Assembly (NCBI RefSeq): GCF_025148445.1
Contig: NZ_CP102270.1
Coordinates: 1,442,001-1,506,000 of the forward strand
Direction: 5' to 3'
From: Eshraghiella crossota
GTDB lineage: Bacteria; Bacillota; Clostridia; Lachnospirales; Lachnospiraceae
DNA: 64,000 nucleotides
The notes beneath the pieces were generated by a model, which made no database searches, was not told where the DNA came from, and saw nothing but the letters and a program-made list of their open reading frames with translations. Both the position numbers and the translations under genes were made by a program. Shown piece by piece: positions 41,231 through 50,219 of this stretch; within the stretch, counting starts at the first letter, position 1; each line of letters starts with the position of its first letter.

Positions 41231-42922
41231 TTATCTTTTTAATACAAAGCTATCAACTAACTGATTCATCTGTTCTGCCTGTGCGGATAATTCCTCACTT
41301 GTAGCTGAACATTCCTCCGATGCAGCTGAATTAGACTGGACAACTTCTGATATCTGGTCAATTCCTGCCTCTGCTTCCTTCATAGTCGCTACCTGGGTAT
41401 TGGATGTTTCACTGATTTCCTTGGTTACAACAGCTATTTCATTAATACCATCAACAATGATTCCCATTGAATCCGCTGCACTCTTAACAGCATTATTACC
41501 TTCTTCTATTTCATTAAGAGCACCTTCAATAAGTGCTTTGGTATCAACGGCCGACTGTGCACTCTGGTCTGCAAGAACTCTTATCTGTTCCGCAACAACC
41601 GCAAATCCCTTGCCGGCTTCACCGGCTCTTGCAGCTTCTATTGCAGCATTAAGTGAAAGAAGGTTAGTCTGTGAAGCAATGTTTTCAATATCAGCTATTA
41701 TGCTGCTGATTTTTAATGATGTCTCACTTATTCTTTCCATTGCATCCATAAGTGACTTCATGGATGCCTTGCTTTCATCAGCTTTTTCTGCATATTCCTG
41801 GGCTTTATTGCTACTATCCATAAGTGCTTTAGCGGTTTCTGCAACATTTTCGGAAATAGTTGTGATTGTAGCCTGAAGTTCTTCTACTGCTCCCGCCTGT
41901 TCTGTTGCACCCTCCGCAAGTTCCTGCGCTGACTGTGCAAGATTTTCCGAACCTGCCGTAACTGACTTTGAAGCTTCCTCAACACTATGCAGGGTATCAT
42001 TTACCTTGTCATTCATCATCCTCACAGAATCCCTGAGTTCAACAAACTTGCCAACGTATTTTTCTCCGTTTTCGGTATCAACATTGAAATTGCCTTTTGC
42101 CATCTCTGACATAATTTCACTTAAATCGGTAATTATGAGATTAAGCGTTGCAGCCATTGACTTGGCTTCCTCTGTCATTAACGATATCTCATCATCATGA
42201 CTATTAGTTGGAAACTCGCTGTCAAGGTCACCTCTGGCAAATGTCTTAAACCTGTCTACCAATGCATTAACCGGCTCTTCAACTGACTTAGATACCTTAT
42301 TGCTGATTTTTTTTGATATAATAGAGCTGATTACAATAACCACAAGAACACCTGCGCAAAGTACATACTTAATTATTGCAAGAATTTTTTCAAGTTTTTC
42401 TCCTTTATCAACATTAATATCCATAAGTCTGTTGATTGCACTATAAACATTGTTATACAATGGTTCAATTTCTTTGATATCTCTTTCCTGTGCCTGCTGT
42501 GATAAAGAATACGAACCCGACATACCATCACTTAATACGCTGTCGCTTATATCCCAATAGCCCTCAAGTGCAGTAAGAATATCATTATATGCATTCATAC
42601 TTTCGTCTGTAACCATATATTTTTTAATATCCTCAAGATATCTGTTAAATTCTTCTTTTTTGCTGTCATATAGTTCTTTCTGGGCATTTTTCTGGTTCTT
42701 GCTGCTATATGCAACAGCGCCTCTTAACGCACTTCTTGTCTCTGAAAAAGAAACAAATGCCATTCCTATATCACCCTGTGAAAAACCATAATTCTTCATT
42801 GCCGACTCATACTTGGAGCTAAATATAAATAATGCTGAATCACATATAAATAATGCTATCATACCAAGAAGAGTAATAACATTGAAGCCTTTCTTAAGTC
42901 TTTTATTAATTGACTCTTTCAT
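41231..42922 (-). CDS. Methyl-accepting chemotaxis protein
   Basis: A 563-residue chemoreceptor: membrane helix 1 (about 15-35), an extracellular helical domain of about 150 residues (four-helix-bundle type, ligand unknown), membrane helix 2 (about 187-207), a HAMP domain (about 208-262), and the cytoplasmic signalling coiled coil. The hairpin tip is [31 protein letters not shown], split here only by my range: it lies near residues 415-445. There is no C-terminal CheR-binding pentapeptide; it ends SFVLKR. It has its own consensus promoter and no chemotaxis neighbours. Confidence 0.93.
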   Translation of the reverse strand: MKESINKRLKKGFNVITLLGMIALFICDSALFIFSSKYESAMKNYGFSQGDIGMAFVSFSETRSALRGAVAYSSKNQKNAQKELYDSKKEEFNRYLEDIKKYMVTDESMNAYNDILTALEGYWDISDSVLSDGMSGSYSLSQQAQERDIKEIEPLYNNVYSAINRLMDINVDKGEKLEKILAIIKYVLCAGVLVVIVISSIISKKISNKVSKSVEEPVNALVDRFKTFARGDLDSEFPTNSHDDEISLMTEEAKSMAATLNLIITDLSEIMSEMAKGNFNVDTENGEKYVGKFVELRDSVRMMNDKVNDTLHSVEEASKSVTAGSENLAQSAQELAEGATEQAGAVEELQATITTISENVAETAKALMDSSNKAQEYAEKADESKASMKSLMDAMERISETSLKISSIIADIENIASQTNLLSLNAAIEAARAGEAGKGFAVVAEQIRVLADQSAQSAVDTKALIEGALNEIEEGNNAVKSAADSMGIIVDGINEIAVVTKEISETSNTQVATMKEAEAGIDQISEVVQSNSAASEECSATSEELSAQAEQMNQLVDSFVLKR

Positions 42923-42978
42923 TTTATCGATCCTGCCTTTCCGAATGCTATATATCCTAGCATCGTCTTATATTAGAG

Positions 42979-43007
42979 ATTATATAAAAGGCACTATGTC
43001 ATGTCAA
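42979..43007 (-). promoter_or_regulatory. Full-consensus sigma-A promoter of the chemoreceptor gene
   Basis: TTGACA (43007-43002) and TATAAT (42984-42979) are exactly 17 bases apart on the minus strand, 56 bases before ATG 42922. No sigma-D-like (TAAA...GCCGATAA) sequence was seen. Confidence 0.75.
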
Positions 43008-43038
43008 TACATTTGTGTATCAAAAGTACTATATGTTT

Positions 43039-43857
43039 TTATCTGTTTCTGTATTCGTTAAGCAGCTGTCTTGCTGTCTTTTTAAATATCGGATGATAAG
43101 CATACGGAGCAATTTCACATAAAGGCTCAAGCACAAAAGGTCTGTTGTGCATATCTGCATGAGGAACAATTAACCTGTCCGTATGTATAACCTCTTCTTC
43201 ATAAAAGATAATATCAAGATCAAGTGTTCTTGGACCCCATTTAATATCCCTTACCCTTCCGGATTCTAATTCTAACTGATTAAGGAAATTCAATAAAAAT
43301 TCAGGTCTCATATATGTCTCAATGAGTATACATCCGTTAAGAAAGTCATCCTGTTCAACACCGCCGTAGGGCTTTGTCTGCTTTATTGAGGAAGTCTTAA
43401 GTATTCTTATTGCCTCATTGTCTTCCATTTTTTTGAAAGCATCCTGAATGTATTTCATTCTGTCGCCCACATTGGAGCCGAATGAAATAAATGCCTTACG
43501 CCACTGTCTGAACACTTTGACGCTGATATTTTCAAACGGCAGATCAACCGGTGCCTCCGGTTTGCTTATGGTTAAATCAACGCCTTTAACTATTTCACTG
43601 AAATTAAGGATTACCGCTGCCAGATTTTCGGCAACCGCCTCAATAAGATTATACTGTGTATCCTGCATAAAATCAGATATAACCTGACAAAGTCCCGCAT
43701 AATTTACTGTGTTATTAAGATCATCCGTAACACCTGCAATATATGTTTCAAGAAAAACTTTGGCTGTAACAAAAAAATTCTGTCCCTCCGAACGTTCTTC
43801 TGCATACACTCCGTGGTTACAGAATACCCTGAGATTGTCAATTACTATTTCGTCCAT
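43039..43857 (-). CDS. folBK: Bifunctional dihydroneopterin aldolase / HPPK (FolB-FolK fusion)
   Basis: A 272-residue fusion doing two successive steps of folate synthesis. Residues 1-118 are dihydroneopterin aldolase (FCNHGVYAEER, KPEAPVDLPFENISV). Residues 120-272 are 6-hydroxymethyl-dihydropterin pyrophosphokinase, with FISFGSNVGDR, FLNGCILIET and the HPPK signature GPRTLDLDIIFYEEE, then PHADMHNRPFVLEPL. The start overlaps the folP end by 20 bases. It closes the rplU-to-folBK run. Confidence 0.95.
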   Translation of the reverse strand: MDEIVIDNLRVFCNHGVYAEERSEGQNFFVTAKVFLETYIAGVTDDLNNTVNYAGLCQVISDFMQDTQYNLIEAVAENLAAVILNFSEIVKGVDLTISKPEAPVDLPFENISVKVFRQWRKAFISFGSNVGDRMKYIQDAFKKMEDNEAIRILKTSSIKQTKPYGGVEQDDFLNGCILIETYMRPEFLLNFLNQLELESGRVRDIKWGPRTLDLDIIFYEEEVIHTDRLIVPHADMHNRPFVLEPLCEIAPYAYHPIFKKTARQLLNEYRNR

Positions 43858-44650
43858 AAATTCCCTCCGTCATTTTTATTGTTCTATAGTTTTGTTTTAC
43901 ATCATGGACCCTTACAAACATGCATCTGTTCATAACCGCTATAACAGTTGTGACAAGTGTTCCTTCCACTCTCTCATCCTTTGGTAAATCAAGAGTAAGC
44001 CCGATAACCGACTTTCTTGATGTTCCAAGGAGCACAGGATATCCGAGCTTACAAAATTCATCAAGATGTCTCAGGCAAAGTATATTATGTATATATTCTT
44101 TGCCAAATCCCACGCCTGGGTCAATTATAATTTTGTCCCTGTCAATTCCTGCATTAAGGGCTATATCCACTGATTCAAGCATCTCCTTGTTGAGGTCTTT
44201 GATAAAATCGGAATAGTCAGTGTTGTTTCTATTGTGCATAATACAACAAGGCAGTCCTGAACCGGCAATAACGGCTGCCATATCATCATCATATTTAAGT
44301 CCCCATATATCGTTAATAAGGTCCGCACCTGAAGTAATTGCAGCAGATGCAACTCTGCTCTTATATGTATCTATGGAAACCGGAATATCAAACTCATTCT
44401 TAATCTTCTCAATGACGGGACAGACTCTCTCTATTTCTTCTTCGTCACTAATCATCGTATATCCTGGTCTTGTAGATTCCCCGCCTATATCAATGATGTG
44501 TGCACCGTCTTCAATCATTTCCTTCGTGTGTAATAAAGCTGCGTCAATATTGTTATATTTTCCGCCGTCGGAAAATGAATCGGGAGTAACATTCAATATG
44601 CCCATTACATGGGTATGTCCGTCATTAAAATCTCTACCGCCTATAATCAT
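43838..44650 (-). CDS. folP: Dihydropteroate synthase
   Basis: A 270-residue TIM-barrel enzyme joining p-aminobenzoate to dihydropterin pyrophosphate, the sulfonamide target. The two signatures are present: MGILNVTPDSFSDGGKY (near residue 17) and IIDIGGESTRPGY; DPGVGFGK and LGTSRKSVIG follow. Its start overlaps the folC end by 17 bases. Confidence 0.96.
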   Translation of the reverse strand: MIIGGRDFNDGHTHVMGILNVTPDSFSDGGKYNNIDAALLHTKEMIEDGAHIIDIGGESTRPGYTMISDEEEIERVCPVIEKIKNEFDIPVSIDTYKSRVASAAITSGADLINDIWGLKYDDDMAAVIAGSGLPCCIMHNRNNTDYSDFIKDLNKEMLESVDIALNAGIDRDKIIIDPGVGFGKEYIHNILCLRHLDEFCKLGYPVLLGTSRKSVIGLTLDLPKDERVEGTLVTTVIAVMNRCMFVRVHDVKQNYRTIKMTEGIYGRNSN

Positions 44651-45920
44651 TTTTAATTATTTCCTTTATTCTTTTTATATTGGAAAGTGAACCAAATGTA
44701 ACAACAGAATCCGTACATAGTTCAAGGCATCTTAATACACCGTCTTTCACGTCTTTAAACGGCTCTGCATTAATGCTATACCGTTCTTTTATAATTGAGG
44801 CTACATGCTCACAATCAGCCGCCCTTATATTTCCCGGTGTCTCTATGACTATAACATTATCTGCCAGATCCATTATTTCATCAAGTATACCATAAATATC
44901 CTTATCTTTAAAGATACCAATTAAAAATGTATGTTTCTTATTACCGAAATAATATCTAAGCGTCTCCGATAATGCCCTTGCTCCGTCGGGATTATGTGCA
45001 CCGTCAGTTATAACTAACGGATTATTATGGATAATCTCAAATCTGCCCGGCCAATATGTATTTTCAATTCCGTCCCTTATATTATCATCGGATATACCAT
45101 ATCCTGAATTTTTTAATACTTTCACCGCCTCTATGGCAGCTGCTGCATTTACTGTCTGGTATATGCCTTTAAGTCCGCATTTAAGATTTTCGTATTCTTC
45201 GTAAGAAAATATAAGTTCCGGCCCCTGGCTGCCTATTTCCGATAATACGGCATCTTTTACCTGTATAAGCGGTGCTTTTTTTAATGCTGCCTCCTGCTCT
45301 ATTACCTTTGCAACGGCTTCATCACGATTACAGGTAACAACAGGGCAATGATCTTTTATAATCCCCGCCTTATTGAATGCGATTTTTTCTAAAGTATCAC
45401 CTAAAAAGTCCGTGTGATCCATTGATATTGATGTGATTACACTGCATAAAACTTCTTCAAACACGTTGGTAGCATCCAAAAGTCCGCCCATCCCACACTC
45501 AATAATGGCAACATCCACTTTTTTCCTGCTAAAAAAAAGAAAGGCCGATGCAGTTTCTACCTCAAACCTGGTAGGATAAATATTATCTTCTGCCAGTCTT
45601 TCCCTTGCCGCTTTTACTTCCGTAACAACTTCCGAAAAATCCTCGCAGCCGATATTTTTACCGTTAATTCTAATAATTTCCAAGGGTTCCATAACCGCAG
45701 GAGAGGAATAACGTCCCGTAGTCAGTCCTGTATTTGTTAAAATTTTATCAATAAACGCACCTGTTGAACCCTTTCCGTTGGTTCCTGCTATATGAATAAC
45801 CTTAAGATTTTTTTCAGGATTCTTTAATTCTAAAAGGAGTGCCTTTATGGCTGTAAGTCCCGGAACGCTTCCCATTCTGCCCACAGAATCCAGATATTTT
45901 TGTACATCACAATAGTCCAT
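44634..45920 (-). CDS. folC: Folylpolyglutamate synthase / dihydrofolate synthase
   Basis: A 428-residue Mur-ligase-like enzyme adding glutamate to (dihydro)folate. The ATP loop AGTNGKGSTGAFI is near residue 45, with the YSSPAV segment and the ECGMGGLLDATNV motif after it; the C-terminal ligase domain has ITDGAHNPDGARAL. It shares one base with rsfS (TAATG). Confidence 0.95.
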   Translation of the reverse strand: MDYCDVQKYLDSVGRMGSVPGLTAIKALLLELKNPEKNLKVIHIAGTNGKGSTGAFIDKILTNTGLTTGRYSSPAVMEPLEIIRINGKNIGCEDFSEVVTEVKAARERLAEDNIYPTRFEVETASAFLFFSRKKVDVAIIECGMGGLLDATNVFEEVLCSVITSISMDHTDFLGDTLEKIAFNKAGIIKDHCPVVTCNRDEAVAKVIEQEAALKKAPLIQVKDAVLSEIGSQGPELIFSYEEYENLKCGLKGIYQTVNAAAAIEAVKVLKNSGYGISDDNIRDGIENTYWPGRFEIIHNNPLVITDGAHNPDGARALSETLRYYFGNKKHTFLIGIFKDKDIYGILDEIMDLADNVIVIETPGNIRAADCEHVASIIKERYSINAEPFKDVKDGVLRCLELCTDSVVTFGSLSNIKRIKEIIKNDYRR

Positions 45921-46258
45921 TATTTAACTTCTATTTCTTTCCCGTCGCTCCAGATTCTTTCAATATCATAGAAAAGACGTTGTTCTCTGTCAAAAACATG
46001 AATAACATAGTCGATATAATCAAGGAGAATCCACTCTCCGTTATTATATCCTTCCACTCTTTCAGGCCTCATGCCATGTTTTTTCAAAAGTTCTTCTTCA
46101 ACATTGTCTGCGATGGCCCTTACCTGATTATAATTATTTCCGGATGTAACAATAAAATAATCCGATATTGTTGTAATTGCCGAAATATCAAGTATCCTTG
46201 TGTTTCCACCCTTTTTATCATCTATTGCATTATATATTGTATTAAGTATTTTATCCAT
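45920..46258 (-). CDS. rsfS: Ribosomal silencing factor RsfS
   Basis: A 112-residue protein that binds L14 of the 50S subunit and blocks joining of the 30S in starvation. The family core SDYFIVTSGNNYNQVRAIAD (near residue 33) and NGEWILLDYIDYVIHVFD is complete. It follows yqeK with no gap, in the conserved nadD-yqeK-rsfS order. Confidence 0.95.
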   Translation of the reverse strand: MDKILNTIYNAIDDKKGGNTRILDISAITTISDYFIVTSGNNYNQVRAIADNVEEELLKKHGMRPERVEGYNNGEWILLDYIDYVIHVFDREQRLFYDIERIWSDGKEIEVK

Positions 46259-46867
46259 TTACACCATCTCCTGCTTATTCTTGTAATATTCAAGAGTCTT
46301 TACCGTCATGTCATCGATACTCTTATGTTTCTCTTCAAGATAATCCAGCGTGTCACTTAAAATTTTCAAAACGCATCTGTCAATGTCAGTAAAAGCAAGA
46401 TACCTTATATAATCAAGATTTGCCTGTCTGGTTCTTCCCGGTTCTATATAATCGGCTGTAAAAATAATTTTTTCCAACATACTCATTCCCGGTCTGCCGG
46501 TTGTATGGTAAGTAATTGCGTTAAGAATATCCTCATCATCTATTCCATACAATGTTTTTGCATAAAACGCCCCAACTTTACCATGTAAAAGATATGGGCT
46601 TTTCTTTTCACATTCTGTAACCGGAATATTGTTTTTTGCACATACAGCTAACAGTTCTTCATCGGAAAGACACTTTGCGTTGTCATGAAGATACCCCGCT
46701 GTCCTTGCCTTATCCACAAATTCCATGTTATCGTTTTCCCTATAACCGCTTTCATAAGAGAATTTCATCGCAAGAGCGGCTGCAGTAAATGCAACGCCCT
46801 CCGTATGCGCAAAGCGCTTTTCCGTTATATGTTTTTTTACTTCTGAAATAATTTCATCAAGTTCCAT
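46259..46867 (-). CDS. yqeK: YqeK HD-domain diadenosine tetraphosphatase
   Basis: A 202-residue HD-domain phosphohydrolase; family members cleave Ap4A symmetrically. HTEGVAFTAAAL and YLHDNAKCLSDEEL provide the histidine and HD ligands, then LLHGKVGAFYAK and ITYHTTGRPGMS. ATG 46867 overlaps the nadD end by 11 bases; an in-frame start four codons earlier is less likely. Confidence 0.92.
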   Translation of the reverse strand: MELDEIISEVKKHITEKRFAHTEGVAFTAAALAMKFSYESGYRENDNMEFVDKARTAGYLHDNAKCLSDEELLAVCAKNNIPVTECEKKSPYLLHGKVGAFYAKTLYGIDDEDILNAITYHTTGRPGMSMLEKIIFTADYIEPGRTRQANLDYIRYLAFTDIDRCVLKILSDTLDYLEEKHKSIDDMTVKTLEYYKNKQEMV

Positions 46868-47459
46868 AATACAAACCATTTTCCTTTATATATTCCAAAA
46901 CTTTTTCAGGAATAATTCCGTCACATCGTTTTCTGTTCCTTATATTTTCCCTTATGCATGTAGAACTGGCATCAAATTTCACCATATCAAGAATATGGCT
47001 TACACCACCATACCGGCTGCTGTATTCATCCGCTTTGGCAAGCAGCGCCGCACGGTCTTCCTTATCACGGCATGCACAGGCTATTTCCGCATTATTAAAT
47101 ATTTCCTGCGGATGATACCATCCGTCAAGATTCATAAATGAGTCGGCACCCATTATAAAAACAAGTGCTTCATATTTTTCCTTCAGAATTGAAAGTGTTC
47201 TCGCCGTATAAGACCTTCCCTGAAGTTCTTTTTCCAGAAAAGAAATATTGAAATACGGAATATCACTTATGGCAAGTTTTAACATATTCACACGGTGTTC
47301 CCAGTCTGAGACAATATTATCTGCCTTATGGGGTGGTATATATGCAGGCATAAAAATAACTTTATCCAGAGAAAGTTCATTATATGCCGTTTCTGCCAGC
47401 CTTATATGCCCGTAATGGACAGGGTCAAATGTACCGCCGAAAATGCCTGTTCTTATCAT
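46857..47459 (-). CDS. nadD: Nicotinate-nucleotide adenylyltransferase
   Basis: A 200-residue nucleotidyltransferase making deamido-NAD. The GGTFDPVHYGHIRLAE motif starts at residue 8, and FMPAYIPPHK and the C-terminal STCIRENIRNRK (ISxTxxR-type) motif are in place. It overlaps yhbY by four bases (ATGA). Confidence 0.95.
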   Translation of the reverse strand: MIRTGIFGGTFDPVHYGHIRLAETAYNELSLDKVIFMPAYIPPHKADNIVSDWEHRVNMLKLAISDIPYFNISFLEKELQGRSYTARTLSILKEKYEALVFIMGADSFMNLDGWYHPQEIFNNAEIACACRDKEDRAALLAKADEYSSRYGGVSHILDMVKFDASSTCIRENIRNRKRCDGIIPEKVLEYIKENGLYYGT

Positions 47460-47773
47460 ATAGTCTGTTTTTTAGCTGCCTTAGGCAGTTCTATTTTACG
47501 GTTCTTTTCATTTTTTGCCTGTTTATATAAAACAATCTTTTTTCCTATAACCTGGACAAGTTCTGACCTTGTTCTTTCAGAAATCATTATTCCGATTTCT
47601 TTTGGATCATCTGCGCAATTTTGTAAAACACTTATTTTGATAAGTTCTCTCTTTTCCAACGCTTCCGATACCGCCTTTACGAAATCAGGTGTTACGGAAC
47701 TTTTTCCGCACTGGAAAATAGGTTCGATGGTCATTGCAAGTCCTTTTAAATATGCTCTCTGTTTCGTTGTCAT
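47456..47773 (-). CDS. yhbY: YhbY-type CRM-domain RNA-binding protein
   Basis: A 105-residue CRS1/YhbY-domain protein associated with 50S assembly. The family core RAYLKGLAMTIEPIFQCGK and KRELIKISVLQN is seen, with a lysine-rich C-terminus. It lies in the standard obgE-yhbY-nadD order, 15 bases after obgE. Confidence 0.92.
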   Translation of the reverse strand: MTTKQRAYLKGLAMTIEPIFQCGKSSVTPDFVKAVSEALEKRELIKISVLQNCADDPKEIGIMISERTRSELVQVIGKKIVLYKQAKNEKNRKIELPKAAKKQTI

Positions 47774-47788
47774 CTAAATGCCTCCCAT

Positions 47789-49072
47789 TTATCTGTAATA
47801 ATCAAATTCAAGGTCTCCAAGGTAAACTGTGTCACCTTCTTCAATTCCGAGACTTTCAAGCTGTTCAATAATTCCCTGTTCTTTCATAAACTTCTGGAAG
47901 AAAGCAAAACCTTTTTCATCATCAAGATTGGTATATCCTAACATTCTGTCCACCCTGTCTCCTTCAATGACAAAGGCATGCTCATCTGCCTTATATACTT
48001 CAATCGGTTCCGACTTATCGTACATTTCCTCAGGGAAATATTCCTTCTTATATACAATTGGTTCAGGATCTAATGAATCAAGTATATTTCTAACGGCATA
48101 AAGCAGTTCCTTAAGTCCCTTGCCGGTAGCTGCTGAAATAGGGAATACTTTAATACCCTTTGGTTCAAATTCATCTTTAATTTTCTGTACAGGATCTTCA
48201 TCCCCTGCAAAAATCAAATCGGTCTTATTTGCGGCAATAACCTGAGGTCTCTTAATGAGTTCCGGATTATAAGCCTCAAGTTCTGCATTAATCTTGTTAA
48301 TATCGTCAATAGGATCCCTGCCTTCGGATGAGGCAGCATCAACCATGTGAATTATGACCTTACAACGTTCAATATGACGTAAAAATTCATGTCCCAATCC
48401 GACGCCCTCCGAAGCACCCTCAATAAGACCCGGTATATCTGCTATAACATAACCGTCTGCTCCTTCAAGGTCAACGACTCCCAGATTAGGATTAAGTGTG
48501 GTAAAATGATAATTCGCAATCTTAGGTCTTGCATTACTGACCATTGAAAGCAAAGTTGATTTACCTACATTAGGAAAGCCCACAAGTCCTACATCTGCTA
48601 TAACTTTAAGTTCAAGTTTAACCCAGAGCTCCTTAGCCTGTCCGCCGGGTTGTGCGTATTTAGGAACCTGCATTGTGGCTGTGGCATAATTTTTGTTGCC
48701 TTTGCCGCCTCTGCCGCCTTTTAAAACTACTTCTCTTTCCCTTCCGTTTGACATATCCGCAATTACCTTGCCTGATACATCATCCCTTATGATTGTTCCT
48801 TCCGGAACTTTTATAATAAGATCATTACCGTTTCGTCCGTGGCATAAGCGTTTTCCGCCTTCTTCGCCACTCTCAGCCACATATTTGCGGACATGACGGA
48901 ATTCATTCAATGTATTAAGACCTTTGTCAACTTCAAAAATAACGTCGCCACCCTTGCCACCGTCACCACCGTCCGGTCCGCCTGCTGCGACAAAAAGTTC
49001 TCTGCGGAAACTTACATGGCCGTCCCCGCCTTTTCCTGATTTTATGAAAATCTTTGCATAATCTGCAAACAT
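47789..49072 (-). CDS. obgE: GTPase Obg (CgtA)
   Basis: A 427-residue essential GTPase of ribosome assembly and stress. The glycine-rich Obg fold (about 1-158, GGPDGGDGGKGGDVIFE) is followed by the G domain with GFPNVGKSTLLS (G1), DIPGLIEGASEGVGLGHEFLRH (G3 region), NKTDL (G4) and SAATGKG (G5), and a C-terminal OCT domain (about 350-427). A terminator-like hairpin between rpmA and this gene may lower its expression relative to the ribosomal genes. Confidence 0.97.
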   Translation of the reverse strand: MFADYAKIFIKSGKGGDGHVSFRRELFVAAGGPDGGDGGKGGDVIFEVDKGLNTLNEFRHVRKYVAESGEEGGKRLCHGRNGNDLIIKVPEGTIIRDDVSGKVIADMSNGREREVVLKGGRGGKGNKNYATATMQVPKYAQPGGQAKELWVKLELKVIADVGLVGFPNVGKSTLLSMVSNARPKIANYHFTTLNPNLGVVDLEGADGYVIADIPGLIEGASEGVGLGHEFLRHIERCKVIIHMVDAASSEGRDPIDDINKINAELEAYNPELIKRPQVIAANKTDLIFAGDEDPVQKIKDEFEPKGIKVFPISAATGKGLKELLYAVRNILDSLDPEPIVYKKEYFPEEMYDKSEPIEVYKADEHAFVIEGDRVDRMLGYTNLDDEKGFAFFQKFMKEQGIIEQLESLGIEEGDTVYLGDLEFDYYR

Positions 49073-49114
49073 GGCTTATTCTCTCCTTCTGTAATGATAA
49101 TAAATTTCATTGTT

Positions 49115-49152
49115 AAAAATAAAGGCTCCAAATCCACAAGATCTGGAGCCTT
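49115..49152 (-). terminator. Terminator or attenuator between rpmA and obgE
   Basis: AAGGCTCCA (49122-49130) pairs with 49144-49152, extended by three more pairs including one G-U on the minus-strand RNA, and runs into TATTTTT. It is 10 bases after the rpmA stop. Confidence 0.75.
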
Positions 49153-49162
49153 AATCATTATA

Positions 49163-49453
49163 TTACTGTTCTGATGCTACCGGATAAACAGAAACCTGTT
49201 TCTTGTCCCTGCCTTTTCTTTCAAATCTAACGACACCGTCAACTGTTGCAAATAATGTATCATCACCGCCACGTCCAACGTTTACGCCTGGAAGAATCTT
49301 TGTTCCACGCTGTCTGTAAAGAATATTTCCGGCTAATACGAACTGTCCATCAGCTCTCTTTGCGCCTAATCTCTTAGATTCAGAATCTCTACCGTTCTTA
49401 GTAGAACCAACGCCCTTTTTATGAGCGAAAAACTGAAGGTTAAGTTTTAACAT
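49163..49453 (-). CDS. rpmA: Ribosomal protein L27 with cleavable N-terminal extension
   Basis: The 96-residue L27 of the 50S subunit. The N-terminus reads [14 protein letters not shown]; in Firmicutes the first nine residues (ending LQFF) are cut off by the protease Prp so that the AHKKG tail can reach the peptidyl transferase centre. The Prp gene lies directly upstream, five bases away. The rest ([21 protein letters not shown]) is typical L27. Confidence 0.97.
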   Translation of the reverse strand: MLKLNLQFFAHKKGVGSTKNGRDSESKRLGAKRADGQFVLAGNILYRQRGTKILPGVNVGRGGDDTLFATVDGVVRFERKGRDKKQVSVYPVASEQ

Positions 49454-49458
49454 GAGTG

Positions 49459-49782
49459 TTACACCTCCTCGATATTTATCGTAACATTTCCGGGATACCC
49501 ATCTGCGATTCCTTCAAGTCCCATCTTCAGTGATTGAAGAAGCAGCTGTGAACCATCGCCTACCGTATCCATCTGAAAATCTATAGTTGCTCTTCTGTCA
49601 TTAATCTTATAACTACATTCTTCCGAAGTAAGCTTCTCGATTGAGTTAACAGTATTAATAAGAAGTATTGAAACTGAAGCACATACTACATCAGTTCCTC
49701 TCACACCGAAACCGGCGTGACCTTTTGACTTAAATCCTATAATTGACTTATCTGACTTAATGTAAAAAGTTATATTGGTCAT
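49459..49782 (-). CDS. prp: Ribosomal-processing cysteine protease Prp
   Basis: A 107-residue protease of the YsxB family that removes the N-terminal extension of L27. The catalytic histidine is in [11 protein letters not shown] (H22 or close) and the cysteine in [10 protein letters not shown] (about C34). It lies between rplU and rpmA, the standard order, and its substrate L27 carries the matching LQFF-A site. Confidence 0.95.
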   Translation of the reverse strand: MTNITFYIKSDKSIIGFKSKGHAGFGVRGTDVVCASVSILLINTVNSIEKLTSEECSYKINDRRATIDFQMDTVGDGSQLLLQSLKMGLEGIADGYPGNVTINIEEV

Positions 49783-49797
49783 ATACTATTCTCCGGA

Positions 49798-50106
49798 TTA
49801 AGCGTTGATCTTTTCAATCTTAACCTTAGTAAATAACTGTCTGTGACCGTTTTTCTTGTGGTAACCTGTTTTTCTCTTGTATTTGTAAACAATGACTTTC
49901 TTGTCCTTGCCTTCACATACAACAGAAGCTGTAACTGTAGCACCAGCTACTGTTGGATTACCAACAACTGCCTCCTTATCATTTACGAGAAGAACTTTAT
50001 CGAATGTTACTGTTTCACCATCAGCAACTCCTAACTTCTCAACTTTGATAATGTCGCCTTCAGATACTTTGTACTGCTTTCCACCTGTTGCAATAATTGC
50101 GTACAT
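49798..50106 (-). CDS. rplU: Ribosomal protein L21
   Basis: A 102-residue 50S protein. [18 protein letters not shown] at the start and [19 protein letters not shown] near the end are family signatures. It opens the rplU-prp-rpmA cluster, with AGGAGG before ATG 50106 and a promoter with a leader upstream. Confidence 0.97.
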   Translation of the reverse strand: MYAIIATGGKQYKVSEGDIIKVEKLGVADGETVTFDKVLLVNDKEAVVGNPTVAGATVTASVVCEGKDKKVIVYKYKRKTGYHKKNGHRQLFTKVKIEKINA

Positions 50107-50190
50107 ATTGGCTTCCTCCTATTATCAATACTCGCCAACTATGGTGATCCCTAAGGATACTTATAACCTCGTTGTGCGGCACACTAGATT
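50107..50190 (-). promoter_or_regulatory. L21 leader region
   Basis: About 80 bases lie between the rplU promoter and start. The transcript can form a small hairpin (ATCC-TTA-GGAT, about 50142-50153). An L21 leader motif (Rfam L21_leader) is known in Firmicutes at this place and acts in r-protein autoregulation; I cannot confirm the match without a covariance search. Confidence 0.4.
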
Positions 50191-50219
50191 AATATACAAT
50201 CGTAATCCCGATTTGTCAA
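50191..50219 (-). promoter_or_regulatory. Promoter of rplU-prp-rpmA
   Basis: A perfect TTGACA (50219-50214) and TATATT (50196-50191) are 17 bases apart on the minus strand. The -35 overlaps the last codons of rng. Confidence 0.7.
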
